Shown here: positions 54,466-62,293 of the stretch, piece by piece
Layout: every line of letters begins with the position of its first letter
How positions within the stretch are numbered: position 1 is the first letter of the stretch
Origin: Dietzia sp. ANT_WB102
Lineage (GTDB): Bacteria; Actinomycetota; Actinomycetes; Mycobacteriales; Mycobacteriaceae
DNA: 64,000 nucleotides
NCBI RefSeq assembly: GCF_008369165.1
Contig: NZ_VOBA01000002.1
Span: 248,001-312,000, forward strand
Reading direction: 5' to 3'
Translations under genes and position numbers: made by a program
The notes under the pieces: model-generated
The model's input: the letters and a program-made list of their open reading frames with translations, nothing else
What the model was told of the DNA's origin: nothing
Database searches by the model: none

Positions 54466-55577
54466 CCGCGGAGCGGGAACTGCGCCGTCGTATCGGCGCT
54501 GCCCGCCGTGTGGTCGTCAAGATCGGCTCCTCAGCCATCACCAGCTTCCACGGTGGGATTCGGCGGACCGAGCTCGACATACTCGCCGACGTCTGCCAGT
54601 CGCGGATGACCGCGGGTTCGGACGTCTTTGTCGTCTCCTCCGGTGCGATCGGCGCCGGCATGGCCCCACTGGGCATGTCCACCCGCCCCGCCACCCTGTC
54701 CGCGAAGCAGGCCGCCGCCAGCGTCGGTCAGCTCGAACTGGCGCGGGCCTGGGGCGACTCGTTCGCCCGCTACGACAGGGTGGTGGGGCAGGTCCTGCTC
54801 ACCGCTGCCGACATCGGACGCCGGGACAGTGCCGCCAATGCCCAGCGGACCCTCGATCGTCTGCGCACTCTGCGCGCTGTCCCGGTGATCAACGAGAACG
54901 ACACCGTGGCCACCAACGAGATCCGGTTCGGCGACAATGACCGGCTCGCCGCCCTGGTCGCTCACCTCATCAGCGCCGATGCCCTCATTCTGCTCTCGGA
55001 CGTCGACGCCCTGTACGACTCCGACCCCCGCAAGGGCGGGGCCACCGCGGTCACGATGGTCGGCGGCGAGAGCGACCTAGAGGGTGTGGTGGCCGGGGCC
55101 GGCGGGGCGTTGGGGACGGGCGGCATGGCGTCGAAGCTCGCCGCGGCCCGCCTGGCCGCCGAGGCGGGCATCCCGGTCCTGCTCACCGCTGCAGAGCTCG
55201 CCCCACAGGCCCTCGCAGCGGACCCCGCCGTGGGAACGGTCTTCGCGGCCCGGCCCGAGCGGATGACCGCCCGGCGCTTCTGGCTCCGCCATGCTGCTGA
55301 CGCGCATGGCGCAGTTCTGTTGGACGACGGCGCGGTCCGCGCGGTAACCGGCTCGCGTCGCTCCCTGTTGTTGGCCGGGGTGACCGGCGTGGACGGGCTC
55401 TTCCACTTCGGTGATGTCATCGAGATGCATGATGCCGAAGGCCGGGTGGTGGCCCGTGGGATCGCGCAGTACGACTCCATCGAAGTCCGAGCCCGGTTGG
55501 CCGACCGGGAGGCCGGTACCGGCGGGAACGGTCAGGGGCGCCCGTTGGTGCATGCAGACGATCTCGTCCCGGTCTGA
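54462..55577 (+). CDS. proB: Glutamate 5-kinase
   Basis: A 371-residue kinase making gamma-glutamyl phosphate for proline biosynthesis. The amino-acid-kinase core has '[10 protein letters not shown]', '[16 protein letters not shown]', '[17 protein letters not shown]' and '[14 protein letters not shown]'; a C-terminal PUA domain (about 285-360) follows. The GTG overlaps the obg stop as GTGA, so the pair is translationally coupled. proA is not directly after it in the window. A strand switch to carbonic anhydrase follows. Confidence 0.96.
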   Translation: MTAERELRRRIGAARRVVVKIGSSAITSFHGGIRRTELDILADVCQSRMTAGSDVFVVSSGAIGAGMAPLGMSTRPATLSAKQAAASVGQLELARAWGDSFARYDRVVGQVLLTAADIGRRDSAANAQRTLDRLRTLRAVPVINENDTVATNEIRFGDNDRLAALVAHLISADALILLSDVDALYDSDPRKGGATAVTMVGGESDLEGVVAGAGGALGTGGMASKLAAARLAAEAGIPVLLTAAELAPQALAADPAVGTVFAARPERMTARRFWLRHAADAHGAVLLDDGAVRAVTGSRRSLLLAGVTGVDGLFHFGDVIEMHDAEGRVVARGIAQYDSIEVRARLADREAGTGGNGQGRPLVHADDLVPV

Positions 55578-55618
55578 CCCACCACCCGGTCTGACCGATC
55601 AGCCCGGTCGGGCCGCGG

Positions 55619-56242
55619 TCAGTTCGCGGTGATCGTGCCCTCGGTGTACACCGGGGTGACCGTCCCGGCCTCGAGGTTGTAGATCGCCCCGACGATCGCG
55701 GTACGTCCCTCGGCGATCGCGCGGTTGACGGCCGTGGACTTTTCCCGGATCGCGGTGACCGTCTGGCGCACGTTCTCGATGACGATGTCGACATAGCCGG
55801 CGTCTGGGTCGCGGCGAGCCTCGAAGACGGCCGGCGAGATCCGCTCCACCACGTCTCGCAGGTACCCGGACGGGGTCGAGTGCGTATCGATGGCGGTGAT
55901 CGTCGCGCCGACCGCGCCGCACGAGGTGTGCCCCAGGACCAGGGTCAACGGGATCCCCAGCACGTCCACGCCGAATTCGATCGAGCCCAGGACGGACGGG
56001 TCCACGATGTGTCCGGCGTTGCGGATGACGAACAGGTCACCCAGGCCCTGGTCGAAGACGACCTCGGCAGGCACTCGCGAGTCGGCGCAGCCGAACACCA
56101 TGCCGAAGGGGTGTTGTTCCCCGGTGAGCTCGGCGCGGCGGGCGGGATCCTGATGCATGTGGAGCCCCTCGCCGTCGACGTAGCGCTTGTTACCGGTGAG
56201 GAGTCGGTCGAGTGCGGCGGCAGGTGTGAGATCTGATGGCAT
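55619..56242 (-). CDS. Beta-class carbonic anhydrase
   Basis: A 207-residue zinc enzyme converting CO2 and water to bicarbonate. Zinc ligands are Cys52, His105 and Cys108 ('GCADSRVPAE' and 'GHTSCGAV'), with the Asp54-Arg56 dyad of the active site. 'RNAGHIVDPSVLGSIEFGV' is typical of the type-II/plant-like beta family seen in actinobacteria. Start at ATG 56242. It lies 42 bases downstream of the sirtuin gene on the same strand and may share a transcript with it and the metallo-hydrolase. Confidence 0.94.
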   Translation of the reverse strand: MPSDLTPAAALDRLLTGNKRYVDGEGLHMHQDPARRAELTGEQHPFGMVFGCADSRVPAEVVFDQGLGDLFVIRNAGHIVDPSVLGSIEFGVDVLGIPLTLVLGHTSCGAVGATITAIDTHSTPSGYLRDVVERISPAVFEARRDPDAGYVDIVIENVRQTVTAIREKSTAVNRAIAEGRTAIVGAIYNLEAGTVTPVYTEGTITAN

Positions 56243-56284
56243 GGTTCCATCTTGCGCCTGTGGCCTCCTGCACGACCACCGGGC

Positions 56285-57172
56285 TTACCGCGCCAGGGCC
56301 CGTTCGACCAGAGTGAGGACCTCAACGCAATCGCCGTCGATCGTGAGGGTGGCGTCGTCGTGCGCACGCGTGCGGCCGCGGTTGACCACCACGACGGGCT
56401 TTCCGGTGGTCACCGCCCGCCGTACGAACCGGTATCCGGAGCGGACCGTGAGGGAGGAGCCGACGACGACGAGGAGATCGGAGGCGTCCACGAGATCGTT
56501 TGCCGCGTGGACTCGGGCGGCGGGCACGCTCTCGCCGAAGTAGACGATGTCCGGCTTGAGCACGCCCGAACAGGCCTGACACCCGGCCATACGGAAGTCC
56601 GAGGTGTCGGTCAGGACTGCGTCGGCGTCCGGGGCCACCTCGATCGCGCCGCGGGATGCCACGCGCTCGAGAAAACCCGGGTTGAGGTGCTCGAGTTCCT
56701 CGTGCAGCGCCCACCTGCTCTGACGATGACCGCAGTCCAGGCAGGTGACCACGGCGTAGGTGCCGTGCAGGTCCACGAGCGTCCGGCTGCCCGCTTTGAG
56801 ATGAAGCAGGTCCACGTTCTGGGTGATCACGCCGGTCACTACGTTGCGCCGCTCCCAGTCGGCGAGTGTGAGGTGAGCGGTGTTGGGGCGGGCGGCCTCC
56901 ATGTGTCGCCAGCCGAGGTGGTTGCGGGCCCAGTAGTGCCGACGGAACGCAGGATCGCCCACGAACTGCTGGTAGGTCATGGGGGTGCGCCCAGGCGAGT
57001 CCGGCCCGCGGTAGTCGGGGATGCCCGAGGGCGTCGAAATCCCCGCACCGGTGAGCATCGTGGCCTGTCGGCCCCGGAGGAGATCGGCGAGCGCGGCCGC
57101 GCGGTCGGGCAGGTCCGGGTCAGGCTGGGTTCGCTCGGCAGGCGTCCAGGCGGTCTCACGAATCCGGACCAT
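56285..57172 (-). CDS. NAD-dependent protein deacylase, sirtuin (Sir2) family
   Basis: A 295-residue sirtuin that removes acyl groups from lysines using NAD+. 'GAGISTPSGIPDYRG' (about 42-56) binds NAD, 'TQNVDLLH' (about 117-124) follows, and the catalytic His136 is in 'DLHGTY'. Zinc is bound by Cys144/Cys147 and Cys198/Cys201. An open frame extending upstream to 58057 is antisense-like and overlaps the metallo-hydrolase; the ATG at 57172 overlaps that gene's stop by one base (TGATG), a coupling signature. Length is longer than the minimal Sir2 because of an insert between the zinc Cys pairs. Confidence 0.93.
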   Translation of the reverse strand: MVRIRETAWTPAERTQPDPDLPDRAAALADLLRGRQATMLTGAGISTPSGIPDYRGPDSPGRTPMTYQQFVGDPAFRRHYWARNHLGWRHMEAARPNTAHLTLADWERRNVVTGVITQNVDLLHLKAGSRTLVDLHGTYAVVTCLDCGHRQSRWALHEELEHLNPGFLERVASRGAIEVAPDADAVLTDTSDFRMAGCQACSGVLKPDIVYFGESVPAARVHAANDLVDASDLLVVVGSSLTVRSGYRFVRRAVTTGKPVVVVNRGRTRAHDDATLTIDGDCVEVLTLVERALAR

Positions 57173-57939
57173 CACAAGCCTCCGGGCCCCGAGGGGTCGT
57201 GCGCGCACACCACGTCCAGGGTGTCGCGGCGGCGCTCGGCCAGCCCGGCGAGCCTGGCGTGCGTCATGGGCACCGCACGCGACTCCAGCGCCATCGCGCG
57301 TTCCATGGCGGGGATCGGTCGCGGAACACGAACCGTCGGACTGATCTGCCCGCGATGGTAGAACGCGTCGCCAGCGTGAAGGACGTCGTTGCCGCCGTCG
57401 TCGCCGGGCACGAACACGCCGGAGTGTCCCACTGCGTGGCCCGGAAGATCCACCAGCATCATCCCCTCGGCGACGTGGTCCAGGCGGTGCACCCGGAAGT
57501 TCTCCCAGCGGTCGGTCCCGTAGACGTACTCGGCGAAGTGCGGCCCGTGGGACCACTGGGGTCGCCGGTACCGATGGCGCTCGAGGAATCGCGGCGTCCG
57601 TACCGCCCACGTCAGTGCCTGTGCGGTGACGTGCACCTGCGCGTCCGGGAAGTCGGCGAGACCACCGATGTGGTCGACATCCATGTGGGTCAGCACGATG
57701 TGCCGCACGTCCCGCGGATCCAGACCCAGCGCCTCGATGCGTCGGACCGCCGTCTCGTGGCTGCGCAGCGCCGGACGCAGCGCGTGGCGCATCGCACCGA
57801 GGCGGCCGGCCGGGTCGGCGACGTCCCGCAGACCGAACCCGGAGTCCACCAGCACGAGATCGTCCGCGGCCTCCACGAGCAGGATGCGCGTGGGGACCAG
57901 GCCCGCCATCGTGCCGCAGTTGAGCTGGTGGATCCGCAT
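57172..57939 (-). CDS. Metallo-beta-lactamase fold hydrolase
   Basis: A 255-residue MBL-fold protein. The metal motif is 'THMDVDHIGG' (about 95-104): the usual HxHxDH has Asp instead of the second His, as in one actinobacterial subgroup. A later His/Asp pair, 'GDAFYH' and 'AHDPSG', supplies further ligands. The N-terminus 'MRIHQLNCGTM' and a signal-free sequence indicate a cytoplasmic protein, AHL-lactonase-like in general form; the substrate is unknown. The ATG at 57939 has a TACCGT -10 seven bases upstream (leaderless). It is divergent from the AAA ATPase. Confidence 0.88.
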   Translation of the reverse strand: MRIHQLNCGTMAGLVPTRILLVEAADDLVLVDSGFGLRDVADPAGRLGAMRHALRPALRSHETAVRRIEALGLDPRDVRHIVLTHMDVDHIGGLADFPDAQVHVTAQALTWAVRTPRFLERHRYRRPQWSHGPHFAEYVYGTDRWENFRVHRLDHVAEGMMLVDLPGHAVGHSGVFVPGDDGGNDVLHAGDAFYHRGQISPTVRVPRPIPAMERAMALESRAVPMTHARLAGLAERRRDTLDVVCAHDPSGPGGL

Positions 57940-57946
57940 GGCAGAA

Positions 57947-57952
57947 ACGGTA
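57947..57952 (-). promoter_or_regulatory. -10 element of leaderless MBL promoter
   Basis: On the minus strand TACCGT ends seven bases before ATG 57939. Confidence 0.5.
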
Positions 57953-57963
57953 CCGGCCGTCGG

Positions 57964-57969
57964 TAGGGT
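57964..57969 (+). promoter_or_regulatory. -10 element of leaderless AAA-ATPase promoter
   Basis: TAGGGT ends seven bases before ATG 57977. The two divergent -10 elements lie 11 bases apart in a 37-base gap. Confidence 0.5.
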
Positions 57970-57976
57970 GCGTGGC

Positions 57977-58735
57977 ATGGCTGCTGGTGGGGTGCTCGAT
58001 CCGCGGCCGGTGGTGCGGGTCGAGCGGCGACGAGACGCCGATGCGACGGTCGGCCACGATCTCGCCTCTACCGGTGCCGCCGAGTGGCCGTACTCGATCC
58101 CGGCAGTGTCGCAGCTGCTACGCGACGGGCTCGAGCTCGACGATCTCACCGTGTTGGTGGGGGAGAACGGGACCGGCAAGTCGACGATCGTCGAAGCCGT
58201 CGCGATGGCGTACGGGCTCGGCGCGGAGGGCGGGTCCGTCAACGGCCGCGACGTCACCTGGGAGTCGGAGTCGAAGCTTCACGACGCGGTGCAGTTGGTC
58301 CGCGGCGGGGGCGCGTCCAAGTGGGGATATTTCCTGCGCGCCGAGACCATGCACGGCATGTTCACCTATCTGCAGTCCTCGGGTCCTGAGCAGGACTTCC
58401 ATTCCCGCAGTCACGGCGAAGCGTTCTGGGACATCGTCACCACGTCGAGATTCGCGGACGGTGGACTGTTCGTACTGGACGAGCCCGAGGCCGGATTGTC
58501 TTTTGCCGCCCAACTCAGGCTGGTCGCCCTGTTGCTCGAACTGGCTGACCGGCGCGGCGCACAGGTACTCATGGCCACCCACTCGCCGATCCTCGCCTCG
58601 GTTCCGGGGGCCGCGCTGTATGAGCTCACCGACTCCGGCATCCAGCGTGGTCGTTGGGAGGATCTGGGGATGGTCGACCACTACCGGCGCTACCTCGACG
58701 CACCTGATCGGTATCTGCGCCACCTGCTGGAGTGA
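57977..58735 (+). CDS. AAA family ATPase (SMC/Rad50-like or OLD-like ABC ATPase)
   Basis: A 252-residue ATPase with Walker A 'GENGTGKST' (62-70), signature-like 'SHGEAF' (about 145-150), Walker B 'GLFVLDEPEAGLS' (about 163-175) and an H-loop 'ATHSPIL'. It has no transmembrane partner nearby; this form is common in bacteria as a stand-alone AAA_21-type ATPase of unknown role. ATG 57977 fits the leaderless TAGGGT spacing; a long extension upstream is antisense to the metallo-hydrolase gene. Its stop overlaps a possible GTG start of the next gene. Confidence 0.88.
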   Translation: MAAGGVLDPRPVVRVERRRDADATVGHDLASTGAAEWPYSIPAVSQLLRDGLELDDLTVLVGENGTGKSTIVEAVAMAYGLGAEGGSVNGRDVTWESESKLHDAVQLVRGGGASKWGYFLRAETMHGMFTYLQSSGPEQDFHSRSHGEAFWDIVTTSRFADGGLFVLDEPEAGLSFAAQLRLVALLLELADRRGAQVLMATHSPILASVPGAALYELTDSGIQRGRWEDLGMVDHYRRYLDAPDRYLRHLLE

Positions 58736-58752
58736 CGGTGCACACTGGACCC

Positions 58753-60573
58753 ATGACTAGTCCTGCGTCCCGTTCGCATCGCACCACCGGGGAGGCCCGG
58801 CCCGTCCATCCTGTCTACCCGGCGTGGCAACCGCCGTCCACATCGCGGGCGTCGAACACTGGTCCGCTGCCGGCGCCCGAGCCCGGCTTCGTCCCTGACG
58901 TGATCATCGTGGGCCACGGGCTCTCCGGTCTGGTCGCCACCTACGAGGCGTCCCGGGCGGGCAAGAAGGTGCTCGTGGTGGACCAGGAGAACGAGAAGAA
59001 CCTCGGTGGTCAGGCCTACTGGTCCCTTGGCGGGCTCTTCCTGGTCGACACCCCCGAGCAGCGGCGGATCGGCATCAAGGACTCACTCGAGTTGGCGTGG
59101 CGGGACTGGCTCGGCTCCGCCGGGTTCGACCGCCCCGAGGACCACTGGCCGCGGCAGTGGGCGCGTGCCTACGTCGAGTTCGCCGCGGGGGAGAAGCGGC
59201 GATACCTCCACGACCTGGGCCTGCGGATCATCCCCACCGTCGGCTGGGCCGAGCGCGGCGGCGGCGACGTGGCGGGCCACGGCAACTCTGTCCCGCGTTT
59301 CCACGTGACCTGGGGGACGGGGCCCGAGGTGGTGCGGGTGTTCGAGGAGCCCGTCCTGGACGCCGCCCGCGCCGGGCTGGTGCGTTTCGCCGTGCGTCAC
59401 CGTGTGGACGAGATCATCGTGGAGAACGACCGCGCCGTGGGCGTGCGTGGTGTGACCCTCGCGCCGTGCGATTACGACCGGGGTGTGGCTTCACCCAGGG
59501 AAGAGACCGGCCAGTTCGAATTCCGCGCGAAGGCTGTACTCCTAGCCTCGGGTGGGATCGGCGGCAACCCCGACCTGGTGCGCAAGTATTGGCCCGCCGA
59601 CCGGCTCGGGGCCGCGCCAGAGCACCTGATCGTGGGCGTTCCGGAGCACGTGGACGGCCGGATGCTGGAGATTTCCGAGATGGCGGGAGCCCACCTCATC
59701 AACCGAGATCGGATGTGGCATTACACGGAGGGCGTGGCCAACTTCGCGCCGGTGTGGCCGTCGCACGCGATCCGCATCATTCCGGGCCCGTCCACGCTGT
59801 GGCTGGACGCCAACGGCGACCGGATGCCGGTGCCCCTGTTCCCCGGGTTCCACACGACCGCCTCCATCGAGGCCATCCGCACAACCGGATACGACTACTC
59901 CTGGTTCATTCTCGATTCGGCTATCGCGGGCAAGGAGTTCATCCTCTCCGGTTCCGAGCAGAACCCTGAGCTGACGGACAAGAGCCTGAAGAAGTTCGCG
60001 TCCAAGGCCGGCGGTGGCCTTCCGCCGTCGATCGCGGACTTCGCCGAGAAGGGTGTCGACTGGGTGGTCGCCGACACCATCGAGGAGCTGGTCGGCGGGT
60101 TGAACAGCACCTTGCGCGAGGGTGAGCCCGAACTGGACGTGGAGAAGGTCCGCGAGTTCGTCCTGGCCATGGACGGGCAGATGGACAATCCGTTCGCCAA
60201 GGACGCCCAGGTGCAGGCCATCCATAATTCCCGCCGGGTGCTCACCGACAAGCTCACGCGCCTGGCCAAGCCGCACCGGTTGCTCAAGCATTCGGGGCCG
60301 GGCAAGGGTTCGGCTGCGGGCTCCGGGGGGCCGCTCATCGGCGTCAAGGTCCACCTGATGACCCGCAAAACGCTCGGGGGGATCGAGACCACGCTGGATT
60401 CGCAGTGCCTGACCCCCGATGGCGAGCTCTTTCCCGGTTTGTACGCGGCTGGGGAGGCCGCCGGGTTCGGTGGTGGTGGCGTCCACGGCTACAACGCTCT
60501 TGAGGGCACGTTCCTCGGCGGCTGCATCTTCTCGGGGATGAAGGCGGGCCGGGCGATGGCGCGGGAGGTCTGA
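58753..60573 (+). CDS. FAD-binding dehydrogenase (3-ketosteroid-dehydrogenase-like)
   Basis: A 606-residue flavoprotein. FAD-binding 'IIVGHGLSGLVATYEA' is at about residues 44-59 and 'GLYAAGEAAGFGGGGVHGYNALEGTF' (quoted in part) near the C-terminus is the family FAD/pyrimidine-binding region. 'DSQCLTPDG' and 'ASGGIGGNPDLVRKY' fit the fumarate-reductase/KstD superfamily in a branch usually called FAD-binding dehydrogenase; the substrate (steroid or other) is not determined. Residues 1-40 are disordered and Pro-rich. Starts possible at ATG 58753 (chosen) or GTG 58732, which overlaps the ATPase stop as GTGA. Confidence 0.9.
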   Translation: MTSPASRSHRTTGEARPVHPVYPAWQPPSTSRASNTGPLPAPEPGFVPDVIIVGHGLSGLVATYEASRAGKKVLVVDQENEKNLGGQAYWSLGGLFLVDTPEQRRIGIKDSLELAWRDWLGSAGFDRPEDHWPRQWARAYVEFAAGEKRRYLHDLGLRIIPTVGWAERGGGDVAGHGNSVPRFHVTWGTGPEVVRVFEEPVLDAARAGLVRFAVRHRVDEIIVENDRAVGVRGVTLAPCDYDRGVASPREETGQFEFRAKAVLLASGGIGGNPDLVRKYWPADRLGAAPEHLIVGVPEHVDGRMLEISEMAGAHLINRDRMWHYTEGVANFAPVWPSHAIRIIPGPSTLWLDANGDRMPVPLFPGFHTTASIEAIRTTGYDYSWFILDSAIAGKEFILSGSEQNPELTDKSLKKFASKAGGGLPPSIADFAEKGVDWVVADTIEELVGGLNSTLREGEPELDVEKVREFVLAMDGQMDNPFAKDAQVQAIHNSRRVLTDKLTRLAKPHRLLKHSGPGKGSAAGSGGPLIGVKVHLMTRKTLGGIETTLDSQCLTPDGELFPGLYAAGEAAGFGGGGVHGYNALEGTFLGGCIFSGMKAGRAMAREV

Positions 60574-60611
60574 TCGAAACGGGCGGCCGCGCGGGGCGCA
60601 CGCTCACCGCT

Positions 60612-60935
60612 GTGGGGATCGGAAGCGCTGGCGCGGCGGTGGTCGGCGTCGCGTTCGGCATTGCGCGCTCTGTCTACGGCCTCACCCTGCTCGATATCCG
60701 GCAGAAACTCGGTCTCGCGGAGCTGGTGCTGGGACTGATCGCCAACGCCACCTTCGCCAGCCATCTGGCCGGCCCGCTGCTCGCGGGACTGATGACGCCG
60801 TGAGATCAGCCTAGCTCGCTTGCGATGATCACCACCGTCACCGGCGTCGGGCTGATCGCGCTGGACGGCGTGGCGTTTTTCGCCGTGCAGGGATCGTGGC
60901 GACTGGTGTGGGCGGGTTCGGCGGCGGTCGGCGAA
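60612..60935 (+). pseudogene. Remnant of an MFS transporter
   Basis: From 60612 one frame reads 'FGIARSVYGLTLLDIRQKLG' followed by 'VLGLIANATFASHLAGPLL', like TM1-TM2 of an MFS transporter (YbfB type), then stops at 60803. In another frame, from 60825, 'TVTGVGLIALDGVAFFAVQG' and 'WRLVWAGSAAV' resemble a membrane helix and the conserved W-R-x-x-W-A motif of the same family. The remaining helices are absent. About 100 codons remain of a ~400-residue gene. Family assignment is by remembered motifs. Confidence 0.45.
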
Positions 60936-60953
60936 CGGGCCCCGCGACGCAGG

Positions 60954-62174
60954 TTAACCGAGGTCGGAGACCGTCTCTGAAGGGCCTTGCCCGTCCGCGC
61001 GACCCTCCGCCGCCGCGGTGGGCCGTTCGCGCACCTGCCTCCGGCTCCGCAGCACACCCAGTTCATACGTGGCCAGCACGATCAACCACAACACTGTGAC
61101 GGGGATGACGAACCAGAGCATCGCTGCGCTGAACGGATCCAATGCGTCGTGGTCGGCCGCCTCGAGCACTACGTAGACGACGTACGCGGCGTAGAACCCG
61201 GTGAAGAGCAGGCCCTCCCACCGCTTGATCGCCAAACCGGTGAAGACGATCGGGAGCAGGACCAGCGAGACGGCGAGCATGATCGGCAGGTCGAAGCGGA
61301 TGGCCCCAGGGGCGACCTGGATCGGCGTGAAGAGCGATGTAATCCCGAGAACCGCACCGATGTTGAACACGTTGCTGCCGACGATGTTGCCGATGGCCAG
61401 GTCACGTTCGCCTCGGATGGCCGCCACCATGCTCGTGGCGAGCTCCGGGAGCGACGTCCCGATAGCCACCACCGTGAGACCGATGACCAGATCAATCATC
61501 CCCCATGCCGACGCGAGATCACTCGCCGCCGTGACGAGTAGTCGGGCCCCGACCACCAGCAGAACCACCCCGACGACCACGAGCGCGCTGCTGACGAGAA
61601 CCGGGTATGACGTGCCGACGCCGGACGAGTGATTTTCGCCCTCGCCTTCACGACCCGCGGCGACATCGACCGGGTCATCACCGTTCGAGTCCTCCGCTGC
61701 CGCGCCAGCCCGGTCTGCACCCCGCCTGCGCGAGATGACGATCGTCGCCACCACGTACGTCAACAGGCCGGCGAACAAAAGCAGACCGTCGAGGAAGCTG
61801 ATCGTGCCATCGAGTGCCACGACCAGCATGATTAGCGAGAACAGCACCATGATGGGAATGTCGACACGCACGATCCGGGACGTCGCCGCCAGCGGGGCGA
61901 CGATCGCGGTGAGGCCCAGGATGAGCAGGATGTTCGCGATGTTGCTGCCCACCACGTTGCCGACGGCCAATCCCGGGTAACCGCTCAGCCCGGCATCGAC
62001 ACTCACCGCAAACTCCGGCGCCGAGGTGGCGAAGGCGACGACGGTGAGCCCCACCACCAGCGGGGAGATACCGAGAACCGCGGCTAGCCCGCCGGCGCCC
62101 CGCACTAACACCTCGCCGCCGCCGATGAGCAGGACGAATCCCACCGCCAGGGCGACCACCGTCAGGGCGCTCAT
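60954..62174 (-). CDS. Calcium/sodium antiporter (CaCA family, YrbG-like)
   Basis: A 406-residue membrane protein with 10-11 transmembrane helices that exchanges Ca2+ for Na+ or H+. The two inverted alpha repeats are clear: 'VAFATSAPEFAVSV' and 'VAIGTSLPELATSM' with the ion-binding Glu, each followed by 'GSNIANILL' and 'GSNVFNIGAV'. A hydrophilic loop of about 45 residues rich in Gly/Asp/Glu separates the halves and is cytoplasmic. The C-terminus has a charged tail. Start at ATG 62174, with no strong ribosome binding site. It is downstream of recQ with 119 bases between. Confidence 0.93.
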   Translation of the reverse strand: MSALTVVALAVGFVLLIGGGEVLVRGAGGLAAVLGISPLVVGLTVVAFATSAPEFAVSVDAGLSGYPGLAVGNVVGSNIANILLILGLTAIVAPLAATSRIVRVDIPIMVLFSLIMLVVALDGTISFLDGLLLFAGLLTYVVATIVISRRRGADRAGAAAEDSNGDDPVDVAAGREGEGENHSSGVGTSYPVLVSSALVVVGVVLLVVGARLLVTAASDLASAWGMIDLVIGLTVVAIGTSLPELATSMVAAIRGERDLAIGNIVGSNVFNIGAVLGITSLFTPIQVAPGAIRFDLPIMLAVSLVLLPIVFTGLAIKRWEGLLFTGFYAAYVVYVVLEAADHDALDPFSAAMLWFVIPVTVLWLIVLATYELGVLRSRRQVRERPTAAAEGRADGQGPSETVSDLG

Positions 62175-62293
62175 GACGGATTCGACGGGTCAGGGGCGAA
62201 CCCCGGCCCGGCCGACCGGGAGAGACTCGCAGGAATTCGCATGGGTCGATGATTCCGTGTCGGAGTCCGTTCTGTCGATGCGCGTGCGGAGAC

